Positions 30,853 to 40,360 are shown, counted from the stretch's first letter. The stretch is 46,323 bases of DNA from Abditibacteriaceae bacterium (GCA_019239895.1 JAFAZH010000011.1:1-46323); one strand, 5' to 3'. A program made the numbers and translations. The notes: generated by a model from the letters alone, not told the origin.

Positions 30853-33699
30853 ATGACGCGGCCTTCATGCGCTCTGCTTCTCTTTGTGTTGCTGCTCACA
30901 ATGTTGCCAGGAGATAAAGGGATGCTCTACCATCCTGTAGACGCAGTAGCAGCGCAGGTAGCAACGCAAAAGTCTGTTGCCGCAGAAATGTCTGCTGTGC
31001 CAGAGCCAGGAGTTGGCCGTGATCTGGCCCGCTTCCGCGCCGCGCACTACCATGATGTGCATTATGATTTGCAGCTTGAACTCGCGCCCGGTGCCGCGAT
31101 GCTTACGGGCCACGCCCGCATCCGCGTTACATTAGAAAGTGTGAGTGGCCCTCTGATTCTTGACTGGCGGACTCTGCCAGAGCCGGATCCCTCTGCATCC
31201 GAGAATCGGCCTGCAACCCGAAACCACTCGCCAGCTCATGTCTGGAACATGCGGGCTAACGGGCAACAGATTAACGATGCCGTATTCATCAACGATCATA
31301 TCCTGATTGGTGACAGTTATCTCCGCGCTGGCGAGAATACTGTGGAATTGAGCTTTGAGTCACCGATTGCGGCGGCGGGTAGCGCCGTGACGCGCTATCG
31401 GGATCATGTGGATCAAGCGGAGTACGTCTACACGCTGTTTGTGCCATCTGATTCAAGCACCACCTTTCCCTGTTTTGATCAGCCCGATTTGAAGGCGCGG
31501 TTCCGCCTGGAAATGCAGGCTCCCACAAATTGGAAGATTATTAGCAACACCGAGCCTGAAACGACAACTACAGAAGCCGCATTGAGCAACGATGGGGGCA
31601 GTAAGGCCATAGCGGGGCAAGGCCAACCGGAGCATGTCACCGCAGAGGTGAACCCGCTACCCTTCCAGAAGGTTCTTTTTTATGAGACACAGCCCATCAG
31701 TACCTATCTTTTTGCTTTTGCGGCAGGGCCATTTGCTGAGTTTCAACCCACACCCCACGAGGCAGGAGATGGAGTGCCGCTGCGCCTGTTCGTCCGCCAG
31801 TCTAAGGCGGCCCAAGCCCGTCAGGAAATGGCAGAAGTCTTTCGCCTTAATCGGGAGGGACTCAAATTTCTGGCAGCGTATTTTGACGTAAAGTTTCCCT
31901 TTCCTAAATATGACTTAGTGTTAGTGCCAGAGTTCGCTTATGGCGGTATGGAGCACGCCGGGGCCACCTTCTTGCGTGAGGACATTGTCTTGTTTCCCTC
32001 CGACCCCACGGCTACGGATCTATTGCGACGCGCTGAAACCATCCTGCATGAAGCCTCGCACCAATGGTTCGGCGATTTAGTCACGATGCGCTGGTTTGAT
32101 GATCTGTGGCTTAAAGAAGGCTTTGCGACCTTCATGGCCTATAAAGCAATGGAAGTCATCATGCCTCCTGTCATGCCGCAGTTCAACACCTGGAAACTCT
32201 TCTATCAACGCACTAAACCCGGTGCTTATGCGACGGATGCTACCAAAGGCACTACGCCCATCTTTCAGGGGATTGCCAATCTCTCCGCTGCCAAGTCCGC
32301 CTATGGCAATATCGTGTATCTCAAGGCTCCTTCCATTCTCCGTCAGGCCGAGTTCTTAATAGGCGCTACCCATTTTCAGCAAGCCGTGCGGCTCTTTGTG
32401 CAAGAGCATGAGTATGGTAATGCCGAGTGGTCTGACCTGGTTCATGCCTTAGAACGTACATCAGGGCACGACTTGAAAGTATGGGCCGCCAGTTGGGTGC
32501 AGCGGCGCGGGATGCCTGGCGTGCGGGTGGACTGGAAGGTAGACCGACACCACCGCATTCAGCAACTGGTGTTGCATGAGCAAGACGTATTGGGTGAAGG
32601 CGGGAGTTGGCCGCTGCGCCTCCAGGTGCTGCTGGCCTATCCTGATGGCGAAACGGAAACCCTAACCGTGGATTTGCCAGAGGCCGGGGCGACTCCTGTG
32701 CCCGCTGCGATTGGTAAGCCCGGCCCCGCCTATGTCTTTGCTAACTACCAGGATTATGGGTATGGGCGCTTTCTCCTTGATGCCAGTAGCCAGCGTGCTG
32801 TGCAAGCGCACCTGAACACTATCCACGATGATTTTCTGCGCGCCCTGTTGTGGGGCGCACTGTGGGACAGTGTGCGGGAAGCTCAACTGGCACCGGCCAC
32901 CTACATTGCATTAGGGTTGGAGTTTGGCCCCCAGGAGCACGATGCTGTGGTCGTGCAGAGCATCCTTGCACGTGTGGCCAGAGCTTTCAATTACTATTTG
33001 AGTGCGAAGCAACAACAGCAGCTTGCGCCGCGCCTGGAAGCGGTCTTGGCTGACCGTATGATAGACGCCGCAACGGTGGATCTACGCATCACCTACTTTC
33101 GCACTTTTCGCTTGATCGCTACCAGTCCTGCGGCCAGGAACCGTTTGAAGCAAATTCTTAGCGGAGCAGTAAGCATTCCTGGCATGACCCGGCACTCGCG
33201 TGACCGCTTCGACATTGTCGAGGCCCTGTTAGCCCGTGGTGATACTGATGCCCTCCAATTGCTGTCTGTTCAACAGGCAGCGGATACCTCCGACGACGGC
33301 AGACGCTACGCTTATGCCGCGGGAGCCGCCCGACCGGATGCGGCTACCAAGCAGGCTTACTTTACCGCCTACCTGGGCGATAAGGCTCTGGCCGAAAGCT
33401 GGCTGGAGGAGAGCCTGGATGCCTTCAACACTGTCGAGCAAGCAGAGCTTACCCTGCGTTATTTGGCTCCAGCTCTCCAACAATTACCAGTTCTTAAACG
33501 CACGCGCAAAATCTTTTTTGTTAACAACTGGTTAGCGGCTTTCATCGGGGGGCAAAACAGCAGTGAGGCATTGACTATCGTGCAGAATTTCCTGCAACAA
33601 GAACCGGGGCTTGATCCTGACCTGCGCCGCAAAGTGTTGGAAGCCACGGATGGACTGGAACGCTGCGTGCGCATCAGAAACCGGTATGCACGACGCTAA
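30853..33699 (+). CDS. secreted M1-family zinc aminopeptidase
   Basis: Exported metallopeptidase of the M1 (aminopeptidase N) family, about 948 residues. The zinc site is H399-E400-x-x-H403 with the third ligand E422, i.e. HEASH and the family spacing of 18 residues to LKEGFATF. The exopeptidase motif reads YGGMEHAGATF, the GGMEH form of GAMEN. The N-terminal beta domain (DVHYDLQLEL) and the C-terminal helical ERAP1-C-like domain are both present. The signal peptide begins at ATG 30853 (MTRPSCALLLFVLLLTM). A GTG at 30829 is in frame, four bases after the DUF427 stop, and might be used through coupling. It should release N-terminal amino acids from peptides outside the cell. Nothing appears truncated. 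Confidence 0.88.
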   Translation: MTRPSCALLLFVLLLTMLPGDKGMLYHPVDAVAAQVATQKSVAAEMSAVPEPGVGRDLARFRAAHYHDVHYDLQLELAPGAAMLTGHARIRVTLESVSGPLILDWRTLPEPDPSASENRPATRNHSPAHVWNMRANGQQINDAVFINDHILIGDSYLRAGENTVELSFESPIAAAGSAVTRYRDHVDQAEYVYTLFVPSDSSTTFPCFDQPDLKARFRLEMQAPTNWKIISNTEPETTTTEAALSNDGGSKAIAGQGQPEHVTAEVNPLPFQKVLFYETQPISTYLFAFAAGPFAEFQPTPHEAGDGVPLRLFVRQSKAAQARQEMAEVFRLNREGLKFLAAYFDVKFPFPKYDLVLVPEFAYGGMEHAGATFLREDIVLFPSDPTATDLLRRAETILHEASHQWFGDLVTMRWFDDLWLKEGFATFMAYKAMEVIMPPVMPQFNTWKLFYQRTKPGAYATDATKGTTPIFQGIANLSAAKSAYGNIVYLKAPSILRQAEFLIGATHFQQAVRLFVQEHEYGNAEWSDLVHALERTSGHDLKVWAASWVQRRGMPGVRVDWKVDRHHRIQQLVLHEQDVLGEGGSWPLRLQVLLAYPDGETETLTVDLPEAGATPVPAAIGKPGPAYVFANYQDYGYGRFLLDASSQRAVQAHLNTIHDDFLRALLWGALWDSVREAQLAPATYIALGLEFGPQEHDAVVVQSILARVARAFNYYLSAKQQQQLAPRLEAVLADRMIDAATVDLRITYFRTFRLIATSPAARNRLKQILSGAVSIPGMTRHSRDRFDIVEALLARGDTDALQLLSVQQAADTSDDGRRYAYAAGAARPDAATKQAYFTAYLGDKALAESWLEESLDAFNTVEQAELTLRYLAPALQQLPVLKRTRKIFFVNNWLAAFIGGQNSSEALTIVQNFLQQEPGLDPDLRRKVLEATDGLERCVRIRNRYARR

Positions 33700-33756
33700 G
33701 TTGTCCAGAGTCCAGGTTCCGGCTTGGTGGATTGCGCAGACCGTGGCTCGTGAACC

Positions 33757-35073
33757 TTACCGCTCAATAATAGCTTCGCGTCTTGGGCCGACTGAAATCC
33801 AACGGATCGCTACTCCGATCAATTGCTCCAGCCGCAGTACATAGGCTTGGGCCGCCGATGGAAGTTGATCGAAGCTGCGGACTTCACTGATGTCACAGCC
33901 CCATCCCGGTAGCACCTCATAGATAGGTCTGGCCTTTTCAACGCGCGCTGGCACGGGGAAAGTCGTCACGGTTTCTCCCTCAATATCATAACCAACGCAA
34001 ACCGGAATCTCTTTTAAGTAGCCCAGCACATCCAGGAGACTCAGAGCCACCGCCGTGGCCCCTTGCACCCGACAGCCGTAGCGGATGGCCACCGCGTCGA
34101 ACCAACCCATGCGGCGGGGCCGTCCCGTCGTTGCCCCATACTCACCGGCATCTCCGCCGCGCTCTCGCAGTTCCTGCCCCTGCTCACCACACAATTCGGT
34201 GACGAAGGGGCCAGCCCCAACACAACTGGCGTAAGCCTTAACGACCGCGATAATCTTCGTAATGGCGTACGGTGGGATGCCAGCGCCCACGGTGGCAAAG
34301 CCCGCTAACGGCGAAGACGATGTGGGATAGGGATAGATACCATGATCGGGGTCGCGGAGGGCGCCCAACTGTCCCTCTAAAAGAATCCCCTTGCCGTCGG
34401 CCAGAGCGTCCTGCAACAGAGAGGTGGTATCACAGAGGAAGGGGCGGATGGCCTCGCCTTGTTCTAATAATTCAGTGAGCAGCGGCCCCACCTGGAGGGC
34501 AGGCTTGCGGTAGAGATGCTCCAATAACACATTTTTGAGCGTCACGATTTCCTCTAACCGCTGCTGCAATCGTTGCCTGTCAAAAAGGTCTGAAACTTGA
34601 ATGCCAAGTTTTGCATACTTGTCGGAATAGAACGGCGCGATACCGGCTTTAGTGGAGCCAAACTGGTGGCTGCCCCGCCGCTCCTCTTCGGCAGCATCCA
34701 ATAGCAAGTGGTGCGGCAACACAACCTGTGCCCGCTCCGAGACACGAAGATCCGGCACTGGCACCCACCTCTCGATCAATTGCTGTCTTTCCGCCAGAAA
34801 AGCGGCTATGTTGAGGGCTACGCCAGGCCCCAGCACATTCACAACATGCGGATAGAACACGCCCGATGGCAGCAAGTGCAAAGCAAATTTGCCATGTTCG
34901 TTGATAATGGTATGTCCGGCGTTGTTGCCGCCCTGGTAGCGCACTACCACATCAGCCTGACTCGCCATGTAATCCGTGATTTTACCTTTGCCCTCATCGC
35001 CCCAGTTGGCACCGACTATTGCCGTAACCTTGCCCGGTATAGCCTGCCCCCCATCAAGTACTCTCTGTAGCAT
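33757..35073 (-). CDS. purA: adenylosuccinate synthetase
   Basis: A 438-residue cytoplasmic enzyme that joins IMP and aspartate using GTP to give adenylosuccinate, the first AMP-specific step of purine synthesis. It shows the GTP-binding loop GANWGDEGKGK (catalytic D26), GGNNAGHTI with catalytic H54, the central GATTGRPRRMGWFD and the C-terminal WISVGPRR guanine-binding stretch. AGGAGG stands eight bases before the ATG. The N-terminus carries about 14 residues more than the shortest homologues. It is convergent with the aminopeptidase gene and diverges from a LysR-type regulator across 95 bp. Confidence 0.95.
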   Translation of the reverse strand: MLQRVLDGGQAIPGKVTAIVGANWGDEGKGKITDYMASQADVVVRYQGGNNAGHTIINEHGKFALHLLPSGVFYPHVVNVLGPGVALNIAAFLAERQQLIERWVPVPDLRVSERAQVVLPHHLLLDAAEEERRGSHQFGSTKAGIAPFYSDKYAKLGIQVSDLFDRQRLQQRLEEIVTLKNVLLEHLYRKPALQVGPLLTELLEQGEAIRPFLCDTTSLLQDALADGKGILLEGQLGALRDPDHGIYPYPTSSSPLAGFATVGAGIPPYAITKIIAVVKAYASCVGAGPFVTELCGEQGQELRERGGDAGEYGATTGRPRRMGWFDAVAIRYGCRVQGATAVALSLLDVLGYLKEIPVCVGYDIEGETVTTFPVPARVEKARPIYEVLPGWGCDISEVRSFDQLPSAAQAYVLRLEQLIGVAIRWISVGPRREAIIER

Positions 35074-35118
35074 CCCGACCTCCTGTACGTTCAGCTTAAA
35101 GTGAACGGTATACGGTGC

Positions 35119-35138
35119 TATAATTCAAATGAATTGAT
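35119..35138 (+). promoter_or_regulatory. extended -10 promoter and palindrome upstream of the LysR-type gene
   Basis: TGCTATAAT ends in a perfect extended -10 (TATAAT at 35119-35124). Overlapping it, 35120-35138 is a symmetric sequence, ATAATTCAAATGAATTGAT, which resembles a LysR-type T-N11-A box. The site lies in the 95-bp divergent gap with purA, so it could serve autoregulation or purA control. Confidence 0.4.
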
Positions 35139-35168
35139 TTTATAATTTAGATAACTTCGAGGAATATA

Positions 35169-36074
35169 GTGGAAATTGTCCAATTGGCAAGTTTTCTCTG
35201 TGTGGCGGATACCAGCAGCGTATCGCGGGCAGCGGAGATAGTTCACCTTACGCAACCGGCTGTGACCAAGCAGATACAAGCCCTGGAGAGGGAGTTAAAG
35301 ACTCCCTTATTTGACCGCACCGGGCGCGGTGTCGAACTAACGGCGGCGGGGGCTACCTTACGAGATTATGCCGGGCGAAGCCTGGCATTACTGAAAGAGT
35401 GCCAGCAGGTAATTACCGATCTGGACACCGGGGCTGCTGGACAATTGGTGATCGGTGCTGGTGCGACTACGAGTATCTTTCGGTTACCGCGTTGGCTCCA
35501 GTCGTTGCAGACCGTCCTGCCAGGCATTGACATAGTGGTGCGCACGGGAGATAGCCGTGAAGTGGTCAGTCTGACCTTGGATCGACAAGTCGAGTTGGGA
35601 CTGATAACCACACCCGTACAACATCCAGACCTGGCGGTATCCCAACTGTTTGATGAAGAGATTGTGCTAGTGGCATCGCCGCTCTCACCACCGACTGCCG
35701 CGTCGTCGCCTTCTGGCGCAACCCTTGATGGCCATACACTGCGTCTTCCCCTGATTCTGTTTCCGTGCGGCAGTGGATTTCGTGAGTATTTAGAGCGGAA
35801 GTTAGCCGCTGCGGGCATTGAGATTCACGTCAAGATGGAAACGGATAGTGTTGAAGCCATCAAGAGTTTCGTCGCCATCGGTTTAGGGGCGTCGTTCCTG
35901 CCGTTTGGAGCGGTCGCAGCGGAGCTGACAGGCGGCGTTCTCCAACAAGTGCAGGTCAGCGGACTTCCACCGTTACACCGTCATACCGCCGTAATACGAC
36001 GTAAAGATCGCCGCGCAGGAATGGCTGCCCAGGCACTGCTTGAGATACTCCAAGACTCGTGCGTGGAAAAGTAG
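35169..36074 (+). CDS. LysR-family transcription regulator
   Basis: A 301-residue regulator. The N-terminal helix-turn-helix is canonical: FLCVADTSSVSRAAEIVHLT, QPAVTKQIQALERELKTPLF and DRTGRGVELTAAG. The effector domain (about 90-295) is a type II periplasmic-binding fold with GQLVIGAGATTSIFRLPRWL and a late VAIGLGASFLPFGAV. It starts at GTG 35169, with GAGGA five bases upstream. The nearest family types are CysB/CbbR/YeiE-like. It diverges from purA, so purA is its most obvious target apart from itself, but the ligand is unknown. Confidence 0.88.
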   Translation: MEIVQLASFLCVADTSSVSRAAEIVHLTQPAVTKQIQALERELKTPLFDRTGRGVELTAAGATLRDYAGRSLALLKECQQVITDLDTGAAGQLVIGAGATTSIFRLPRWLQSLQTVLPGIDIVVRTGDSREVVSLTLDRQVELGLITTPVQHPDLAVSQLFDEEIVLVASPLSPPTAASSPSGATLDGHTLRLPLILFPCGSGFREYLERKLAAAGIEIHVKMETDSVEAIKSFVAIGLGASFLPFGAVAAELTGGVLQQVQVSGLPPLHRHTAVIRRKDRRAGMAAQALLEILQDSCVEK

Positions 36075-36119
36075 GGCCTTGAGACTGAGGTGGAGCGGAT
36101 CAATGCCAGCCGAGAGTGA

Positions 36120-36929
36120 TTATTTGGTATCAACACTCTTGGCACAACGAAAGCCAACCCACTCGCTTCGAGACTGTGGCCGGGTAATCGTGCGATGATA
36201 GGTGGCGCAGTCGAACTCGCGGTCTGGCCAACCGCCAAACGAGCCGCCGCGCACCACTTTATAGAGAGTGCCGAATTCCGTCTGTGTAGAACTTGTGCCG
36301 GGATAGGCTTGATACCAACTGCTCGTCCACTCCCAGACATTGCCCGCCATATCCAGCACCCCATAGGGGGAAGCGCCATCGGGATGAGAACCGACCTCGG
36401 CTGGCCCTGGCACGCCCCAAACGAGCAAGTTGCTGTTCCATTCATTGCCCCACGGATAGGTACGCCCGTCCGTGCCCCGCGCCGCCTTTTCCCATTCAGC
36501 CTCCGTGGGCAGGCGTTTGCCCTGCCATTGCGCGTAAGCTTGCGCTTCCCACCAGTTGACGAAGCGCACCGGAAACTTGGCCTCCCCAGCGGGATAGGTG
36601 CCACCCTGCCAGTAGGGCGGCACAGGATAGCCGGTTGCATCGCAATACTGCTTGTAGGCTTCGTTAGTAACTTCTGTTTTGTCTATATAAAAGGCAGCCA
36701 GAGTTACCTGGTGAGAGGGTGTCGCATCGCCCTTACTGACAAGACCCTCATCAGCATCATGACCCATGAGAAAAGGGCCTGCTGGAACTAAAACCATACC
36801 CTCCGGCGTAGGGGCTACTGTCACCGCCGCAGTTTTAGATAGCTTCAGGCTCGTGAATAAGAAAAGTCCGATCATTCCAACCGCCAATAAGCTGTGCGTT
36901 CGCATATCGGTCTTTGACACCATCTTCAT
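36120..36929 (-). CDS. membrane-anchored formylglycine-generating-enzyme-like (SUMF1) protein
   Basis: Protein of about 269 residues with an N-terminal membrane segment (LLAVGMIGLFLFTSL) and one FGE-sulfatase domain: GMVLVPAGPFLMG, DKTEVTNEAYKQYC, VNWWEAQAYAQWQGKRLP, TEAEWEKAARGTDG, DMAGNVWEWTSSWY and VVRGGSFGGW. The domain is complete, but the end reads SEWVGFRCAK. Only one Cys is present near the site where true FGEs have a pair five apart; the partner position is Trp. It is therefore probably not a sulfatase activator, and no sulfatase gene is in the window. FGE-fold proteins also act as ligand-binding or EgtB/PvdO-type enzymes. The TTG at 36953 is an alternative start with a poor RBS. The domain faces outward if the anchor is N-in. 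Confidence 0.8.
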   Translation of the reverse strand: MKMVSKTDMRTHSLLAVGMIGLFLFTSLKLSKTAAVTVAPTPEGMVLVPAGPFLMGHDADEGLVSKGDATPSHQVTLAAFYIDKTEVTNEAYKQYCDATGYPVPPYWQGGTYPAGEAKFPVRFVNWWEAQAYAQWQGKRLPTEAEWEKAARGTDGRTYPWGNEWNSNLLVWGVPGPAEVGSHPDGASPYGVLDMAGNVWEWTSSWYQAYPGTSSTQTEFGTLYKVVRGGSFGGWPDREFDCATYHRTITRPQSRSEWVGFRCAKSVDTK

Positions 36930-36976
36930 GCCTAGGTTGCTTTCTTGCTCCAAGTCACCAGTCTGAAGAGGTTAGT

Positions 36977-37657
36977 TCATCTCCCGTTAAAACCCGTTTT
37001 ACTTTCCTTGATGACATCGGACTCCTTATTGATGCCCGCTTCTCTTGCGTTTGCTTCAAGCTCCAGGCAGATAGCACAGGCGCGTGATTTCAGTGCTTCG
37101 GCTTGGGCGCGAGTCAAGTGAAGATAGCGGTGATGGCGACTCGCAGAATAGACTGCTAATACTGGACAATTCTGGCGCCAATGGTAGACATGGCGAATAA
37201 CCCGTGGTCCTTGATGGGTCAACCTCGGCCAATGGATACTCACGATACTCTGGCGCGGTGGCCGATAGTGGTCAACCTCATTACGCAACTCTCTTTCCAA
37301 CGCTTTGGCGATGGCACTACTTTCATCCTGCTGGCCAGAGTTGTGGCCTTGACCATCTCGTGCAGCAACTACCGGATCAGTCCCGGCGGCAATCAAAGGC
37401 GATTGCGCAGACTCAGGTTGGATCAGGGCCACGACTAGTCCGCAACAAGTGAGGATGGCCCCAATGCTCAGGCAGACCTCTGCTCTCATGCGAGAAGGGG
37501 AGCGGGTTAGGCGCAATTGGTTGCTCTGCCAGGTGCCAACGCTGGCGGGCGTGTTGCGGATGGTCTCAACAGGACAGATTCGCTCATGATTTATGCAGCT
37601 CCTAACTACACTGCCAAACGCACAAGTTACCCAACGGCTTATTGGATTTATCAACAT
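36977..37657 (-). CDS. single-pass membrane protein with a C-terminal Cys/His motif (paralog A)
   Basis: A 226-residue protein of no recognised family. A hydrophobic segment, EVCLSIGAILTCCGLVVALI, lies at about residues 59-78. A variable stretch ends in YRPP, and a C-terminal module follows with VYHWRQNCP and LTRAQAEALKSRACAIC. The spacing His-Trp-x3-Cys and Cys-x2-Cys suggests a zinc site like the Ada N-terminal domain. GGAGG seven bases before ATG 37657 supports the long form, so the extra 56 N-terminal residues are probably translated. A shorter paralog is at 40449-40892. The pair flanks the five-repeat Ig-like gene and lies near the membrane-tethered sigma factor. Function is unknown; a redox or metal-dependent envelope role is conjecture. 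Confidence 0.65.
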   Translation of the reverse strand: MLINPISRWVTCAFGSVVRSCINHERICPVETIRNTPASVGTWQSNQLRLTRSPSRMRAEVCLSIGAILTCCGLVVALIQPESAQSPLIAAGTDPVVAARDGQGHNSGQQDESSAIAKALERELRNEVDHYRPPRQSIVSIHWPRLTHQGPRVIRHVYHWRQNCPVLAVYSASRHHRYLHLTRAQAEALKSRACAICLELEANAREAGINKESDVIKESKTGFNGR

Positions 37658-37802
37658 TAATTTCCTCCCAGGGTATATACCTATACCAGTAGCGATAGAG
37701 GTAGAGTTAACTGAGCGCGCGAGTTGCTGCGCCCTAATCTATATCGAGCAAGCTTCGTCTTAGGCATAAGTCGCTGCTGTGCTCCACCGGGTAGCTTATG
37801 GC

Positions 37803-38067
37803 ATATAATGTCTGCCGCTGCCACAAACCCGACACAAATTCAATAATTATTGAGAACGCATCTAATGTCCCGGTCTCCTTTTCGCGGCTGTATCAGGTGG
37901 CAACATCCAGTAATATAATGTCCGCTCACAATCTGCACCGGACATTTTGGTAACTAACAGACGTTTTTGTATCGGTTAGCCCTAGCTTAAATCTCCGTAG
38001 GCTCACAAAGCTATGCCCGCCGCACATCAATTTTCATCTTATGTCGGATATTCCCTGACAGCGGACA
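37803..38067. repeat. mirrored terminal-repeat elements, possible IS remnant or MITE
   Basis: TGTCCGCT at 37919-37926 is mirrored by AGCGGACA at 38060-38067, and each has an inner CGGACAT or CCGACAT copy at about the same distance (ACCGGACATT at 37937-37946; its counterpart is at about 38042). A diverged direct copy of the left end (ATATAATGTC...CCGCT) starts at 37803. Outer and inner repeats in mirrored order recall the ends of IS21-type elements. No transposase is present. This is the only structured part of the 653-bp non-coding region 37658-38310; the rest holds nothing recognisable. Confidence 0.45.
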
Positions 38068-38310
38068 TTAATTAATGAGATCAAAATCTTGCGTTGAGAG
38101 GGTGCTTGCTGCGGGCATAATCATCTGGCTCCTTAGCTCCTAACGGCTCTGCCCATAAGCTTGATTCAGCATCTCCATTGATGCCCCGTCTAGTTTGATG
38201 CCGTCCATGCAGTGAGGGCAACTCCCCACAGGCGCGGCCCTTCGGCGTCTATCAAACAGTGCCGAGAAACTCCTAATGGAATTGCCACTGAAAGGAAATT
38301 AATAGTTATT

Positions 38311-40182
38311 ATGAACATGAAACAACCGTCCCTATTGTTGAGTCTGTTGGGTGCTTGCTGCCTCAGCTTACTGTTAGCCCCACTGTCACCAGTGGTTTGT
38401 CAAGTATCACCGACACCGACTGACGCTCCTGATGCAATCCCACCAAACGTAGCTTTTACAACGCCTGCTGACGGTGCTTATATAAATACTTTCGATGCCA
38501 TTGGTGGCACCGTAGTAGATAACATGGGAGGTAGCGGGGTAGCGCGTGTGGATCTTTATATCCAGCGCAATAGTGATAAGACTTACTGGACGGGCGCGGT
38601 CTGGGCGTCATTAAGCATACCGCTGCCGACGCGTCTCTCCTTTGACAACACCTGGGCCATTGACCGGAATATCTTGCTGCCCCAGGGCCAAGACCTGGTA
38701 AACACAGACTACACCCTTAGCGCACAGGCTTTTGATCAGGCGGGTAATAGTAGCAGCGCCACGGTCTCAGTGACGATCAACACCGCAGCCCCCACTATTT
38801 CGATCACGGCTCCGACCCGTGGGGCGACCATCACGAACTTAACATCAATTGTGGGTAAGGCCACTAACAACCCAAGCGGCACTGCCATTGCGCAAGTGAA
38901 TGTGGCGATACTACGCTATGATGGTGTGTCCTGGAATGGCACCTTCTGGAGCGAAGCTCCAGCCTCACTGGAGGCATTCCGTTCTTATAACAATTGGTCA
39001 GTTACTGATCAGTTGCCAAACGGCATCGCCTTGGCTGATGGAAGCTATACCATCGTTGCCACCGTAGTGGACAAGGCGGGGAACTCTGTCAGTGTGAGTC
39101 GCTCGATGATGGTAGATCGCAGCGCACCCGAACCAGCCATAATTATCTCTCCTGAGGCTGGTGCGTTGCTGAGTAAATTTCGCGGTGTTCGTGGCCAGGC
39201 CAATGATAATGCAGGCGGAAGTGGCGTCCAACGGGTCAACCTTTTCTTACAACGCCGCAGTGACAATCTATTTTGGGATGGGGCGACTTGGAGCAGTGCC
39301 CATGTCGCACTACCCACCGTCTTGTCGGGCACCAGTTGGATGCGCAATAGCGGCTTCCCCAGTGGTGCCAGTTTGACCGATGGCAGCTATTATCTCAGCA
39401 CAGCTACCGTTGATAAAGCGGGCAATAGTACTTTCGGCCCAGCCATTGCGATTGCGATTGATCGCACTGCACCAACGCTCACCATAATTGCTCCCGCATC
39501 CAACGGTGGCCTTAAAGACCTGTCCACGATAGGCGGGTTAGTCGTTGATAATCCTCAGGGCAGTGGAGTGAGCCGGATTGATCTCTATCTTCAGCGTCTG
39601 CGGGATGGTCGTTATTGGACGGGAACCTCCTGGGTCATCACACCGACGGCACTTAAGACGAGGCTCTCTTCTGGTACCTGGGCCTGTACTACAGCTCTAC
39701 CCACGAGACCCAATTTGCCTGATGGCAGCTATGTTATCACTGCGCGAGCCTACGATGGCATTGGCAATAGCGCACGAGTGACGAGGCAGATTGTAGTGGA
39801 TACTGCGGCTCCTGCAACCGTGACATTCACTACCCCACGAGCGGGTGCGGTTGTCGCTTCGTTAGAAAATATACAGGGGACTGCAACAGATAATCCTGGT
39901 GGCAGCGGCATTGATCATGTCGAGTTGACCATTCAGCGTCAGGAAGATGGTCGCTTCTGGAATGGCTTAGGCTGGAGTACCACTCGCTCTATCCTAACGA
40001 CTAAGCTATCTGGTAGTGTCTGGCATAGCACCCCGAACTTGCTCACCGCCAATCTTGGCCTGGGCCATTACACGCTCACGGCAACCGCGTTCGACCGGGC
40101 TGGGAACTCATTGCACAACACGATCATAGTCATGGGAGGCCAAGCGGCTGGCTTGAGCATGGCCCCAGGTTCCGAGCGGTAA
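38311..40182 (+). CDS. secreted protein of five tandem Ig-like repeats
   Basis: Exported protein of 623 residues. A signal peptide (about 1-32) is followed by five tandem repeats of roughly 115-120 residues. Each has the order ITAPxxGAxxxxLxxIxG, DNxGGSGVxRVxLxLQRxxD, a Trp-rich xYWTGxxW strand, an LSxxxW strand and DGSYxITAxAxDxAGNS. This is a bacterial Ig-like beta-sandwich repeated without an enzymatic domain, so adhesion, scaffolding or surface display is likely. No sortase motif, PEP-CTERM or type IX signal is visible at the C-terminus (SMAPGSER). GTG 38212 is in frame but would add 33 non-signal-like residues; ATG 38311 is preferred. It lies between the two paralogous Cys/His membrane proteins, which run on the other strand. 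Confidence 0.8.
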   Translation: MNMKQPSLLLSLLGACCLSLLLAPLSPVVCQVSPTPTDAPDAIPPNVAFTTPADGAYINTFDAIGGTVVDNMGGSGVARVDLYIQRNSDKTYWTGAVWASLSIPLPTRLSFDNTWAIDRNILLPQGQDLVNTDYTLSAQAFDQAGNSSSATVSVTINTAAPTISITAPTRGATITNLTSIVGKATNNPSGTAIAQVNVAILRYDGVSWNGTFWSEAPASLEAFRSYNNWSVTDQLPNGIALADGSYTIVATVVDKAGNSVSVSRSMMVDRSAPEPAIIISPEAGALLSKFRGVRGQANDNAGGSGVQRVNLFLQRRSDNLFWDGATWSSAHVALPTVLSGTSWMRNSGFPSGASLTDGSYYLSTATVDKAGNSTFGPAIAIAIDRTAPTLTIIAPASNGGLKDLSTIGGLVVDNPQGSGVSRIDLYLQRLRDGRYWTGTSWVITPTALKTRLSSGTWACTTALPTRPNLPDGSYVITARAYDGIGNSARVTRQIVVDTAAPATVTFTTPRAGAVVASLENIQGTATDNPGGSGIDHVELTIQRQEDGRFWNGLGWSTTRSILTTKLSGSVWHSTPNLLTANLGLGHYTLTATAFDRAGNSLHNTIIVMGGQAAGLSMAPGSER

Positions 40183-40360
40183 AAAATCACTAAGATAGAG
40201 GTGCGTGAAAGGCGGGGGCACCAGCGGAGCCTGTAGCACGTCCATTGCAGCGACTTTTTGTCCCGAAGTTAATATCTATTGCGATTGCTCATGTATGAGT
40301 TGCTTTAAACGCTTTTAATGTGCTTTCCATAACCTCGGTGGTAAACCTGTTAATGTATCC

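Noticed and set aside
31936..31968. GGMEH in place of the GAMEN motif of the M1 aminopeptidase as a possible active-site novelty
   Set aside because: GGMEH-AGATF variants are, to my knowledge, common among bacterial M1 enzymes, so it is not unusual.
33700..33756. Terminator search between the aminopeptidase gene and purA
   Set aside because: No stable stem followed by T residues was found in this 57-bp convergent gap.
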